In this document: positions 1 through 7,755 of the stretch, in pieces
Layout: each line of letters opens with the position of its first letter
Position numbering within the stretch: position 1 is the first letter of the stretch
NCBI GenBank assembly: GCA_036008685.1
Contig: DASYNF010000178.1
Coordinates: 16,325-80,324, forward strand
Reading direction: 5' to 3'
Length of the DNA stretch: 64,000 bases
Source of the DNA: Actinomadura_C sp036008685
GTDB lineage: Bacteria; Actinomycetota; Actinomycetes; Streptosporangiales; Streptosporangiaceae
Notes under the pieces: model-generated
The model's input: the letters and a program-made list of their open reading frames with translations, nothing else
The model's database searches: none
What the model was told of the DNA's origin: nothing
Position numbers and translations under genes: made by a program

Positions 1-1261
1 TGGCGACCCGCGGGGCCACCTCGGGGACCGCGACATAGAGGAGTCCGCCGGCCGCCGCCATCCACGGCCGTACGCCGTCCACGCCCGGGCCGACGACGAA
101 GGGCGCGGGCACGGTCGTGGTCTCGCCGTCGTCCGGAGCCACGATGTCGATGCCGGCCGGCAGGAGGTTCTCGGCGAGGCGCGGGCGCAGCGCATAGAGC
201 CGGTCGCCCGCCACCGTGAGGGCCGAGTAGTCCGGCACGTCCCGCCGCCAGGCGATGCCGCCGGAGGAGACGTCGATGGCCTCCATGCTCCGTTCGGCCG
301 CCCGCTGCCCACCCGCGCGGTAGACCACGACGAGGCGCCGCCCGGACAGCACCGTGGGACACATGGCGCCGCACAGGTCGTCCCCGGCGCGGGCCATGAT
401 CTGCCGGCCGTGGCCGTCGAAGGCGCGCAGCGCCGTCCCGTCGAACGCCGTGGTCACCTCACCCTGGACCGCCACCGCGGGCGGCTCGGCCGAACGGAAG
501 GTCCTGCTCCACCGGGTGCGGCCGGTGGCGGGGTCCACGGCCAGCACCCGGCCGCGGCCGTCGCAGGCGAGTGTGAGGACGGCCAGGGTCTCGCTGCCAC
601 CGGAGCCGTGCGCGGCGGCCTCGGACAGCTCGCAGCCCCGGGGCACGGCGGTGGTCCACAGCCGCTTCCCGGTGGTGGCGGAGCGGCCGCGCAGCGTCCT
701 GTGCCCACCGTCGGTGGTGAGCACGACGTCCGACCCGGCCGGCCAGCGCAGCGTCGAACGCTCCGTCACCGCGGGCGCGTCCCCGCGGGCACGCCAGAGC
801 AACCGGCCGCTGGCGGCGTCGAAGCCGACCACGAGCCGATCCTCGCCGTGCCCCGCGCGTTCGAGGTAGGCGACGAGGTGGTCGCGGGTGGCGGCCCAGC
901 CGCGGACGGCCCAGTCGGTGCGGTTGTAGTGCCAGCGCGCCTCGCCGGTGCGGGCGTCGCGGACGTCGATTCCACGGCCGGACACGACGACCATCTGGCC
1001 CTCCACGAGTGCGTGGGCGACCTGGTCGTACGGGGACAGGCCGCTGCGCCGGACCGCGGTGGCCAGCTGCCAGGTCGAGGCGATCGGGCCCGGCGGCGGC
1101 CCGAGATCGGCCAGGCGGGTCGCCGGGGCCGCGGCGATCTCACGGTCCACCTGCCACCACTCCGCCTGGAGGACGAACCTGTTGACCAGGACCCCCGCGG
1201 TGGTGACGGCCAGGACCACGGCCACCAGAGCGAGCACATGCCGCTGCCGGCTGCCCACCAC
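1..1261 (-). CDS. PQQ-binding-like beta-propeller protein, membrane-anchored (3' end outside window)
   Basis: The reading frame is open from a GTG at 1261 to the left edge, so the C-terminus is missing. The start is set by AGGAGG about 6 nt upstream. Residues 8 to 25 form a hydrophobic signal anchor. After that come repeated motifs of outer-strand PQQ/WD type, such as DARTGEARWHYN and DAASGRLLWRARG, spaced about 40 to 50 residues apart as in quinoprotein-like beta-propellers. Such proteins usually sit on the outer face of the membrane as scaffolds or binding proteins. No substrate can be read from the sequence. It is divergent from the HD-domain gene, with about 97 bp of shared upstream DNA. 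Confidence 0.8.
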   Translation of the reverse strand, partial: MVGSRQRHVLALVAVVLAVTTAGVLVNRFVLQAEWWQVDREIAAAPATRLADLGPPPGPIASTWQLATAVRRSGLSPYDQVAHALVEGQMVVVSGRGIDVRDARTGEARWHYNRTDWAVRGWAATRDHLVAYLERAGHGEDRLVVGFDAASGRLLWRARGDAPAVTERSTLRWPAGSDVVLTTDGGHRTLRGRSATTGKRLWTTAVPRGCELSEAAAHGSGGSETLAVLTLACDGRGRVLAVDPATGRTRWSRTFRSAEPPAVAVQGEVTTAFDGTALRAFDGHGRQIMARAGDDLCGAMCPTVLSGRRLVVVYRAGGQRAAERSMEAIDVSSGGIAWRRDVPDYSALTVAGDRLYALRPRLAENLLPAGIDIVAPDDGETTTVPAPFVVGPGVDGVRPWMAAAGGLLYVAVPEVAPRVA

Positions 1262-1358
1262 GCTGTGCCTCCTTCCCCGATCCCCCAAGCTTGCCCTGCT
1301 GGGACACGCTTCGCGACAATACGACCCACAGAGCCACACGCGTCCGCCGGAGGAGCAC

Positions 1359-1964
1359 TTGCGACTGTTCACCAGCTGGCGAAGCTGGGCCGAGGCCAGG
1401 CCCGGGATCATCGCCGCCGACGCGGCCGTCTACGAACCCATGCTCCCAGTGCTCGATGCCGCCGCCGCCGCGGCCGCGCGCTGGCACGGAGATCAGCTGC
1501 GGCCGACCGGCGTGCCGTACATGGAACATCTGGTCGAAGCCCTCGAGGTCCTGGTGCGGGGCGCGCGCGCGAGCGATCCGGACGTACTCGTGGCGACGCT
1601 CCTGCACGACACCGTCGAGGACACCTCCGCCACGCTCGAGGACGTGGAGGAGGCGTTCGGCCCGGCCGTGGCCGAGCTGGTCGACTGGGTCACCAAGCCC
1701 GACACGGGCGACCAGGGGCGCGCGGCCAGGCGTGCCGCCAAGACCGCCTACCTCCGGCGGCTGCGCTCCGCCCCACCCCAGGCCATCCTGGTCAAGCTGG
1801 CCGACCGGGTCAGCAACGTGCAGCGGCTGGACCAGATGCCGGCCGCCTTCCAGCGAAGCTACTACGCCCAGACGGTGACCTACATCGAGCCGCTCGCGGA
1901 GGCGGAGCCATGGTTCGCGGCCTGGTTCGCCGAATGGCGTGCCCACTTCGCCCACCTTCGCTGA
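1359..1964 (+). CDS. HD-domain protein, probable SpoT/MESH1-type small alarmone hydrolase
   Basis: 201 residues if read from the TTG at 1359, which is preceded by GGAGGAG. The fold resembles the hydrolase half of RelA/SpoT: YMEHLVEALEVL carries the first histidine, ATLLHDTVEDTSATLEDVEE carries the HD pair and the following ED pair, and LVKLADRVSNVQRL carries the late aspartate. In the MESH1/SpoT family these residues bind manganese and remove the 3' pyrophosphate of (p)ppGpp. No synthetase, TGS or ACT domain follows, so this would be a stand-alone hydrolase. That function is inferred from motifs; a different nucleotide phosphohydrolase is possible. The large overlapping frames upstream on the same strand are shadows of the propeller gene. 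Confidence 0.75.
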   Translation: MRLFTSWRSWAEARPGIIAADAAVYEPMLPVLDAAAAAAARWHGDQLRPTGVPYMEHLVEALEVLVRGARASDPDVLVATLLHDTVEDTSATLEDVEEAFGPAVAELVDWVTKPDTGDQGRAARRAAKTAYLRRLRSAPPQAILVKLADRVSNVQRLDQMPAAFQRSYYAQTVTYIEPLAEAEPWFAAWFAEWRAHFAHLR

Positions 1965-1983
1965 CATAGAGGATGATCGGCGT

Positions 1984-2475
1984 ATGGAGCGTGAGTGGGT
2001 CGCCGAGGAGAGCGTGGTGGTGTCCGCGCCACCGGAACGGGTCTACGAGGCCGTCGCGGATCTGAGGCGGATGGGCGAGTGGAGCCCGGAGACGTTCGCG
2101 ATCTGGACGCGCGGTCGTTCGATCGGGTCCGGGACGACCTTCGTCGGCTTCAACCGGGCGGGCTGGCGGCTGTGGTTCACGAACTGCCGGGTCACCGCGG
2201 CCGAGCCGGGACGCGTCTTCGCCTTCCGGGTGTCGAGCTTCCGCATCCCGGTGGCCCTGTGGGGCTACCGCGTCGAAGGCATCGGCGGCGGCTCCACCAG
2301 GCTCACCGAATACTGGGAGGACCTGCGCCGCGACGGGATGGGCGCCAGGTTCATCTCCGTGCTCGGCCGTACGGTCAGCGGCGTCCGGGCCGAGCGTCGC
2401 GCGGGCGTCAATCGCGAGGGCATGCGGGCCACCCTCGAACGCATCAAGGCCGCGGTGGAGTCACGGCCCGCGTGA
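1984..2475 (+). CDS. SRPBCC-family protein (polyketide cyclase/START-like fold)
   Basis: 163 residues from the ATG at 1984. An in-frame ATG at 1939 lies inside the preceding gene and would add an unconserved leader. The sequence begins with the family opening strand ESVVVSAPPERVYEAVADLRRMGEWSP and ends in a long amphipathic helix (NREGMRATLERIKAAVES), the usual helix-grip layout with a central ligand cavity. Members bind lipids or small hydrophobic molecules, or act as cyclases or stress proteins. The ligand cannot be predicted here. It lies 19 bp after the HD-domain gene and may be co-transcribed with it. Confidence 0.8.
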   Translation: MEREWVAEESVVVSAPPERVYEAVADLRRMGEWSPETFAIWTRGRSIGSGTTFVGFNRAGWRLWFTNCRVTAAEPGRVFAFRVSSFRIPVALWGYRVEGIGGGSTRLTEYWEDLRRDGMGARFISVLGRTVSGVRAERRAGVNREGMRATLERIKAAVESRPA

Positions 2476-2513
2476 TGAGGACGCGGCACGGGTGACCGCG
2501 AGCGACCTCGAGA

Positions 2514-4742
2514 TCACGGCGTCCCCCGCAGGATGTCCCGCCAGCTCGGGTCCGAGGTCAGCACCTCGAGACGCTGGGTGGCCCGGGACAGCGCGACGTA
2601 GAGCGTCCGCAGGCCCCTCGGGGACTGGGACGCCACCTCCTCGGGGGCGACGATGACCGCGGCGTCGAACTCCAGCCCCTTCGCCTCCATCACGTCGAGG
2701 AGCTGCACCCGGTCCGGGAACCCGGCCACGAGCCCGCGCCAGTCCCGGTCGCCGGCGGCTCCGCCCGGGAGGTCGTCGCCGATCGGGAGGGCGGTCTGCG
2801 TGTCCTCTGTGACCTCGATGGACTCGGCCGCGCGCCCGTCGCCGGAGAGCGGCACGATGACGCCGATCGTCCCCTCGACCTGGTCGAGCATCGTGGTCAC
2901 GGCCCCGCGGACCGCGTCCGCGTAATCGGCCGGCATCCGGATGACCGGCTCATGGCCGGACGTCCGTACGGCCCTGGCCGCGCTCGCGCCGGGCACGGCG
3001 AGCGCGAGCACCCGGGCCGCCACGTCCGCGATCTCCACGGAGTTGCGGTAGTTGGTGGTGAGGACGAAGTCCTGGCGGGGCCGTCTGCCCAGCGCGTGCT
3101 CCATGGCCTGGCGGGAGGCGTTCATGTCCTCCCACGCGCTCTGCGCAGGGTCCTCCACGACCGTCCAGGTGGCCTGCCGGCCGCGCCGGCCGAGCATCCG
3201 CCACTGCATGGGCGAGAGGTCCTGGGCCTCGTCCACGACGATGTGGGCGTAGTCCCGCGCGTCCCCGGCATCGTCGTCGACGCGCCGCACCCCCTCCATG
3301 CGCTCGATGGCCGTGGTGAGCTCACGCATCTCCGGGTTGGCCCCGCCGGTCTCGTCATCGTCCAGGGCCGGGCGGAAGCGCGGCGCCGGGCCGAGCAGGT
3401 GGTCGATCTCGTCCAGGAGTGCGATGTCCTGGTAGGACATCGGAGCGCCGGGCGCCCACGTCTCCGCCAGCAGTGCCGCCTGCTCGTCCGAGAGGTCACC
3501 GCCCGCGGCCCGGCGCAGCCGCGCCACGTCACCGAGCGAGCGGAGCACCTCGAGCGGACCGCGGATCGGCCACCACGCCGCCAGGAACTGGGTGAAGGTC
3601 CTCTGGTCGCGGACGTTCTCGGCGAACTCCTTGCGCTTGGCGCCGGGAGCGTCCGACAGCCCGCCGATCTCCAGGAACCGGCCCCACAGCGCGTCGACCA
3701 GCAGGTCCGCGGCGCGGCCCTGAGCGGTGTTGACACTGCCGCCGCTGCGCCGGTGGACCTCCCGGCGGAGCCGGTCCAGCCGGGCCCGGTCCAGCCGTAC
3801 GACCACGCCGGAGTGCACCACCGTCACCGTGTCCGGCGCTCCGGGTGGCTCGTCGGTGACGGCACGGCGCAGCACGCGGGCCATCGAGCCGGCCCCCTTG
3901 ATCGCGGCGATCCCCGGCGCGTCATGGGCCGACGCCGTCACGTCCTCGACGAGATCGCCCAGGGAGCGCAGCACCGCGGACCCCTCGCCGAGCGCCGGCA
4001 GCACGCGCTCGATGTAGGAGGTGAAGCGCGAGTTGGGACCGACGACGAGGACGCCCCGGGATCCGTACCGCCGGCGGTGCCGGAAGAGCAGATAGGCGAC
4101 GCGGTGCAGGGCCACCGCGGTCTTGCCCGTGCCGGGACCGCCCCGCACGACCACCGATCCGTCGGCCGGCGCCCGGATGATCTCGTCCTGCTCCCGCTGG
4201 ATGGTCGCGACGATGTCGCGCATGGCCCCTTCGCGGGCACGGGCGAGCGAGGCCAGGAACGCGCCGTCCCCCACGATCGTCAGGCCGTCCGCCGCGGTGG
4301 GGGCGAGGAGGTCGTCCTCGATGTCGATGACCCGGTCGCCGCGTGAGTGCAGGACCCGGCGGCGGATGACCTCGTGCGGGTCCTCCGGGGTGGCCTGGTA
4401 GAAGGCCTCTGCGGCGGGCGCCCGCCAGTCGATGACCAGGGAGTCGTGGTCGCGGGTCCGCACGCCCACCCGGCCGACATAGCGGGCCTCGCCGTCGGTG
4501 AGGTCCAGCCGGCCGAAGACCAGGCCGTCGTCGGCGACGTTGAGCGCCTGCGCGCGCAGGGCGGCCTGATGGACCATGGCGTCCCGCTCGACGAGTGACC
4601 CCCTGGTGCCCACCTGCGACTGGCGGTAGCCCTCTTGAATCATCGCCTGGGCGTTTTCGCGCATCTCCCTCAAGCGGACGTAGGCAACGTCCACGCGCTC
4701 CTGCTCAGCGGCGATCTCCTGGTCCTTGACCGGCGAAGACAT
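2514..4742 (-). CDS. HelD/HelR-type RNA polymerase-recycling ATPase (UvrD-like superfamily 1)
   Basis: 742 residues from ATG 4742, with GGGAG about 10 nt upstream; a GTG at 4811 would add 23 residues. The N-terminal coiled coil (residues 5 to 60, EIAAEQERVDVAYVRLREMR) is the arm HelD inserts into the secondary channel of RNA polymerase. Walker A is GGPGTGKTAVALHR, Walker B is HIVVDEAQDLSPMQ, and motif VI is YVALSRATQRLEVLT. In the family this ATPase dissociates stalled polymerase from DNA. The actinobacterial HelR branch also displaces rifamycins. The sequence does not tell me which subtype this is, so no symbol is given. The gene lies downstream of the CDP-alcohol operon, separated from it by a 40-bp palindrome. 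Confidence 0.88.
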   Translation of the reverse strand: MSSPVKDQEIAAEQERVDVAYVRLREMRENAQAMIQEGYRQSQVGTRGSLVERDAMVHQAALRAQALNVADDGLVFGRLDLTDGEARYVGRVGVRTRDHDSLVIDWRAPAAEAFYQATPEDPHEVIRRRVLHSRGDRVIDIEDDLLAPTAADGLTIVGDGAFLASLARAREGAMRDIVATIQREQDEIIRAPADGSVVVRGGPGTGKTAVALHRVAYLLFRHRRRYGSRGVLVVGPNSRFTSYIERVLPALGEGSAVLRSLGDLVEDVTASAHDAPGIAAIKGAGSMARVLRRAVTDEPPGAPDTVTVVHSGVVVRLDRARLDRLRREVHRRSGGSVNTAQGRAADLLVDALWGRFLEIGGLSDAPGAKRKEFAENVRDQRTFTQFLAAWWPIRGPLEVLRSLGDVARLRRAAGGDLSDEQAALLAETWAPGAPMSYQDIALLDEIDHLLGPAPRFRPALDDDETGGANPEMRELTTAIERMEGVRRVDDDAGDARDYAHIVVDEAQDLSPMQWRMLGRRGRQATWTVVEDPAQSAWEDMNASRQAMEHALGRRPRQDFVLTTNYRNSVEIADVAARVLALAVPGASAARAVRTSGHEPVIRMPADYADAVRGAVTTMLDQVEGTIGVIVPLSGDGRAAESIEVTEDTQTALPIGDDLPGGAAGDRDWRGLVAGFPDRVQLLDVMEAKGLEFDAAVIVAPEEVASQSPRGLRTLYVALSRATQRLEVLTSDPSWRDILRGTP

Positions 4743-4820
4743 GCGTGCGGCTCCCTGCAAACTGGCGAAAGACACCAGCTTATTCGTTTCGCCGGACGAC
4801 CGGCCGTCCACCTCCCCTTC

Positions 4821-4860
4821 GTGATCTTGCAGACGTTCGCGCGAACGTCTGCAAGATCAC
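4821..4860. terminator. 40-bp perfect palindrome after the CDP-alcohol operon
   Basis: Two 20-bp arms meet with no spacer (left arm begins GTGATCTTGC, right arm ends GCAAGATCAC) and match at every position. It lies 13 bp beyond the glycosyltransferase stop and 79 bp before the HelD/HelR start, both on the minus strand. It therefore sits where a terminator for the six-gene operon is expected. No T-run follows, which is normal for actinobacterial hairpin terminators. It could instead, or also, be an operator for the helicase gene, because it lies in that gene's promoter region. Confidence 0.7.
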
Positions 4861-4872
4861 GCCGGAGGGGGA

Positions 4873-5859
4873 TCAGATGATCGGCGGGCGGCCGGTACGG
4901 GTCATCCGCCAGGCCGTACGCCACGTGATCGGGCGGCGTGCCCCCGCCGGCATCCGCCACCCCTCCACGAAGCCGAGGCACCAGGGCTTGAGCGCCGCGG
5001 GCCTGCGCTCCCTCAGCAGCGTGAGGGCGACCCACACGCCCAGGTAGGTCAGCGCGATCGGCCACGGCAGGTTGCGGCGCGCGAGCCAGACCCGGTTGCG
5101 GGCGTTGTAGCGATAGAACATGTCGTGCCTGGTCGGCAGCACGGCGGGATGGAACATGACCGCCGTGGCGTCGTACTCGATCCGGAAACCGGCGTTGAGC
5201 GCCTGCCAGGCGAGGTCGGTCTCCTCGTGGGCGTAGAAGAACCGCTCCGGCAGTCCCCCGGCCGCGTCGAAGGCGGCGCGGCGCATCGCGCAGGCCCCGC
5301 CGAGGAAGGTCGTGACCTCGGACGAACGCTCCGGATCGCCGGCGCGCAACCGTGGTACGTGCCGCCGCTCGCCCGGGCCGCCCTCCGGGTCCTTGACCCG
5401 GAACGAGATGATCCCCAGCGTCGGGTCGGCCTCGAACCGGTCGCGCAGATAGGCGCCCAGCCGGGTCGAGCGGTACCAGCCGTCGTCGTCCAGGAACAGG
5501 ACGATCTCGCCGGTCGACGCCTCCACCCCGCGGTTGCGGCCGGCCGGGATGCCGACGTTGGTCGCCATCCGGACGAGACGGATCCGCTCGTCGCCGAAGG
5601 CCCCGCCGTCGCCCGGCGTCCAGTCCCCGGTCACGCCGTTGCCGACGAGCACGACCTCGACGTCGACGTGTTCCTGGTCGAGGGCGCTCCGCACGGCGCG
5701 CTCCAGCTCGGCCGGCCGGTTGCCCATCGTCAGGATGACCACCGACAGCGACCCGCTCCCTGCACGGCGGCCGGAACCGGCGGGCGCCGGCTCCCGCACG
5801 GCCCGCTCACCGGGAGAGAGATCGACCTGGGCCTCTCGGCCGCCGGGAGTGAGATTCAC
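4873..5859 (-). CDS. Family 2 glycosyltransferase
   Basis: 328 residues from GTG 5859, preceded by GGAGG. The GTG overlaps the TGA of the gene before it (GTGA), so translation is coupled. The first ~40 residues look disordered. The GT-A domain then starts at LSVVILTMGNRP and contains NVGIPAGRNRGVEAS, the DXD-like LFLDDDGW, and the acceptor-side FYAHEETDLAWQALNAGF (ED motif). One hydrophobic stretch, PWPIALTYLGVWVALTLL, near the C-terminus suggests membrane association. Family 2 enzymes move a sugar from a nucleotide donor, often rhamnose, galactofuranose or glucose, to a lipid or glycan. As the last gene of the CDP-alcohol operon, it probably decorates the lipid or polymer made by the upstream genes. 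Confidence 0.87.
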   Translation of the reverse strand: MNLTPGGREAQVDLSPGERAVREPAPAGSGRRAGSGSLSVVILTMGNRPAELERAVRSALDQEHVDVEVVLVGNGVTGDWTPGDGGAFGDERIRLVRMATNVGIPAGRNRGVEASTGEIVLFLDDDGWYRSTRLGAYLRDRFEADPTLGIISFRVKDPEGGPGERRHVPRLRAGDPERSSEVTTFLGGACAMRRAAFDAAGGLPERFFYAHEETDLAWQALNAGFRIEYDATAVMFHPAVLPTRHDMFYRYNARNRVWLARRNLPWPIALTYLGVWVALTLLRERRPAALKPWCLGFVEGWRMPAGARRPITWRTAWRMTRTGRPPII

Positions 5860-6680
5860 CTGAGCCTCCGTGAGCCCACGATGCTGACGAGGTGGAACAC
5901 GGTCTGGAGCACGGCCACGGCGGCCACCGCGACCATGAGGACGCGGGTCGCGGTCCATTGCCCGCCCGCCCCGCCGTTCCCGCCGAGCACGAAGAAGTCG
6001 AGCAGTGCCGCCACGAGGATCAGCAGGGACAGCTCGACCGCGCCGATGATGCGATGGAAGCGCAGCGCCGAGGCCAGCTGCCGGGCCAGGGCCAGCCCGG
6101 TCGAACGGGGCCGTATCGCCCGGTCCCCGGCGTCGGGCTCGGCCGGCAGCCCCGACTTGGCGCGGGCCACGACGACGTTGTCGGTCTCGGCCTTGATGAG
6201 GGCCGCGCCGAGCGCGGCCACGAGGCCGAGCTCGACCCAGCCGCCGGACTCCAGGCCGCCCTGGGCCCGGAACCCCAGGCCGATCAGCAGGGCCACCTCG
6301 GAGAGGTAGTGCCCGATCCGGTCGAGGTAGACGCCGGTGATGGAGGTGCGCTCGCTGTAACGCGCGACCTCCCCGTCGGAGCAGTCCAGCAGCAGGTAGG
6401 CCTGGATGAGGAACGCACCGGCCACGGCGCTGACGAGTCCGGCCGTCCCGGAGGTGGGCAGTGCGACCGCCACACCTCCGAGGACACCGCACACGATCAT
6501 GAGGTAGGTCAGCTGGTTCGGGGAGAACCCGATCCGCAGGAACAGCCAGGAGAAGTACGGCGACGCGGAGCGCATGTACAGCCGCCCGGCCCAGTGCTCC
6601 TCGTTGCGGCGGTCCTTCAGGCCCGGGGGCTGACCGCCCGCGCGGACGTCTGCGACTGTGGGTGGCTTGCGGGCAGGCAT
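5856..6680 (-). CDS. CDP-alcohol phosphatidyltransferase-family membrane enzyme (variant motif)
   Basis: 274 residues from ATG 6680, one base after the preceding stop. The signature of the family, D-G-x2-A-R-x8-G-x3-D-x3-D, reads here DGEVARYSERTSITG followed by VYLDRIGH. The last aspartate, the proposed catalytic base, is replaced by histidine. About six transmembrane helices follow the motif pattern (for example QLTYLMIVCGVLGGVAVAL and GLVSAVAGAFLIQAYLLL). The enzyme would transfer a phospho-alcohol from a CDP-activated donor to a lipid or polyol acceptor within the membrane. The neighbouring dehydrogenase and nucleotidyltransferase presumably make the substrate, whose identity is unknown. 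Confidence 0.85.
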   Translation of the reverse strand: MPARKPPTVADVRAGGQPPGLKDRRNEEHWAGRLYMRSASPYFSWLFLRIGFSPNQLTYLMIVCGVLGGVAVALPTSGTAGLVSAVAGAFLIQAYLLLDCSDGEVARYSERTSITGVYLDRIGHYLSEVALLIGLGFRAQGGLESGGWVELGLVAALGAALIKAETDNVVVARAKSGLPAEPDAGDRAIRPRSTGLALARQLASALRFHRIIGAVELSLLILVAALLDFFVLGGNGGAGGQWTATRVLMVAVAAVAVLQTVFHLVSIVGSRRLR

Positions 6681-6681
6681 T

Positions 6682-7755
6682 TTAGTGTCCGTGCTCCCGT
6701 ACATAGTCCGCGACCGCCTTGGCCATGGCACTCTCGTCGAGGTCCAGGTGCTCGAGGATCGTGTAGCGCCCGGGCCGGGTCCGCGGGGCGTGCATCGCGG
6801 CCTTGACGAACTGTTCCTCGGTGAGCCCCACGTCGCCGGGCGTGAGCGGCAGCCCATGCCGCCGCAGGCATCCGGTGATCTCCTCCAGCCGTTGGGCCCC
6901 CTGGCCGAGGAACGTGGTCCGCAGGTGGTAGCAGAACACCGTCCCGATCCCGGCCAGCTCGCCGTGGTTGGCGGTGCCCGGGTAGAGCTGGTCGATCGCG
7001 TGCAGGATCTCGTGGTCCCCACCGCTCGACGGGCGGGAGGAGCCGGCGAACGACATCGCCATGCCGGACATCACGAGTCCCTCGGCCAGCACGGTCAGGA
7101 ACCGGTCGGAGTCGATGGACTCGGGATGGAAGACCAGGGCGTCCGCGGCGTTGCGGGCCACGGTCAGCGCCAGCCGGTCCAGCGGTTCCCCGCGTTCGGC
7201 GCCGGCCAGCTCCCAGTCCTCGACGGCCGAGAAATTGCTCAGCACGTCACCGACGCCGGCCTTGACCAGCCGTTCCGGCGCGGCACGGACATAGTCCAGG
7301 TCAACGATCATGGCGAGCGGCATCGCGACGCCGAACGACCCCTTGCCGTGCTCGTGCTGGAGCGAGGCCACCGGCGAGCAGATGCCGTCGTGGGACAGGT
7401 TCGTCGCCACGGACACCATCGGGATCCCGGCCAGCGTCGCGGCGTACTTCGTCGCGTCGATCGTCCGGCCTCCGCCGATGCCGACGACCGCTTCGTAGGA
7501 CCCGCCGCGGAGCTTGGAGCCGAGTTCGACCGCCGCGTCGACCGTGGCGCCGTCGACGCGGAACACCTCACAGTCCTGCAGGCTGGGGCGGACGTCCTCG
7601 GCGATCTGATCACCCTGGCCGGGACCGACGGCGACCGCCACCCGGCCCTCGGTGACGATCCGCCGGTCGGCCAGCAGCTCGCCCAGCGCCGCCACCGCGC
7701 CCCGCCGCACGTCGATCGACAGCGGGGCGGTGAGCATCCGGGTAAGGAGGGGCAT
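6682..7755 (-). CDS. Glycerol-1-phosphate dehydrogenase-like protein (iron-containing ADH superfamily)
   Basis: 357 residues. Its ATG shares one base with the stop of the nucleotidyltransferase (TGATG). The NAD(P)-binding segment is VVGIGGGRTIDATKYAA, and VATNLSHDGICSPVAS matches the AraM/EgsA branch. The three metal ligands appear as Asp in GVGDVLSN, His in GGDHEILHAI and His in TANHGELAGIGT. Family members reduce dihydroxyacetone phosphate to sn-glycerol-1-phosphate or act on related polyol phosphates. In this operon it most likely makes the polyol phosphate that is then activated as a CDP derivative. The exact substrate is inference. Confidence 0.82.
   Translation of the reverse strand: MPLLTRMLTAPLSIDVRRGAVAALGELLADRRIVTEGRVAVAVGPGQGDQIAEDVRPSLQDCEVFRVDGATVDAAVELGSKLRGGSYEAVVGIGGGRTIDATKYAATLAGIPMVSVATNLSHDGICSPVASLQHEHGKGSFGVAMPLAMIVDLDYVRAAPERLVKAGVGDVLSNFSAVEDWELAGAERGEPLDRLALTVARNAADALVFHPESIDSDRFLTVLAEGLVMSGMAMSFAGSSRPSSGGDHEILHAIDQLYPGTANHGELAGIGTVFCYHLRTTFLGQGAQRLEEITGCLRRHGLPLTPGDVGLTEEQFVKAAMHAPRTRPGRYTILEHLDLDESAMAKAVADYVREHGH

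Noticed and set aside
410..1969. Long plus-strand frame across the beta-propeller and HD genes
   Set aside because: Its protein is Arg/Gly-rich without motifs. The minus-strand propeller and the in-frame HD gene have domain structure and ribosome sites.
4821..4860. Rifamycin-associated element
   Set aside because: I cannot match it to the published consensus from memory; terminator position explains it more simply.
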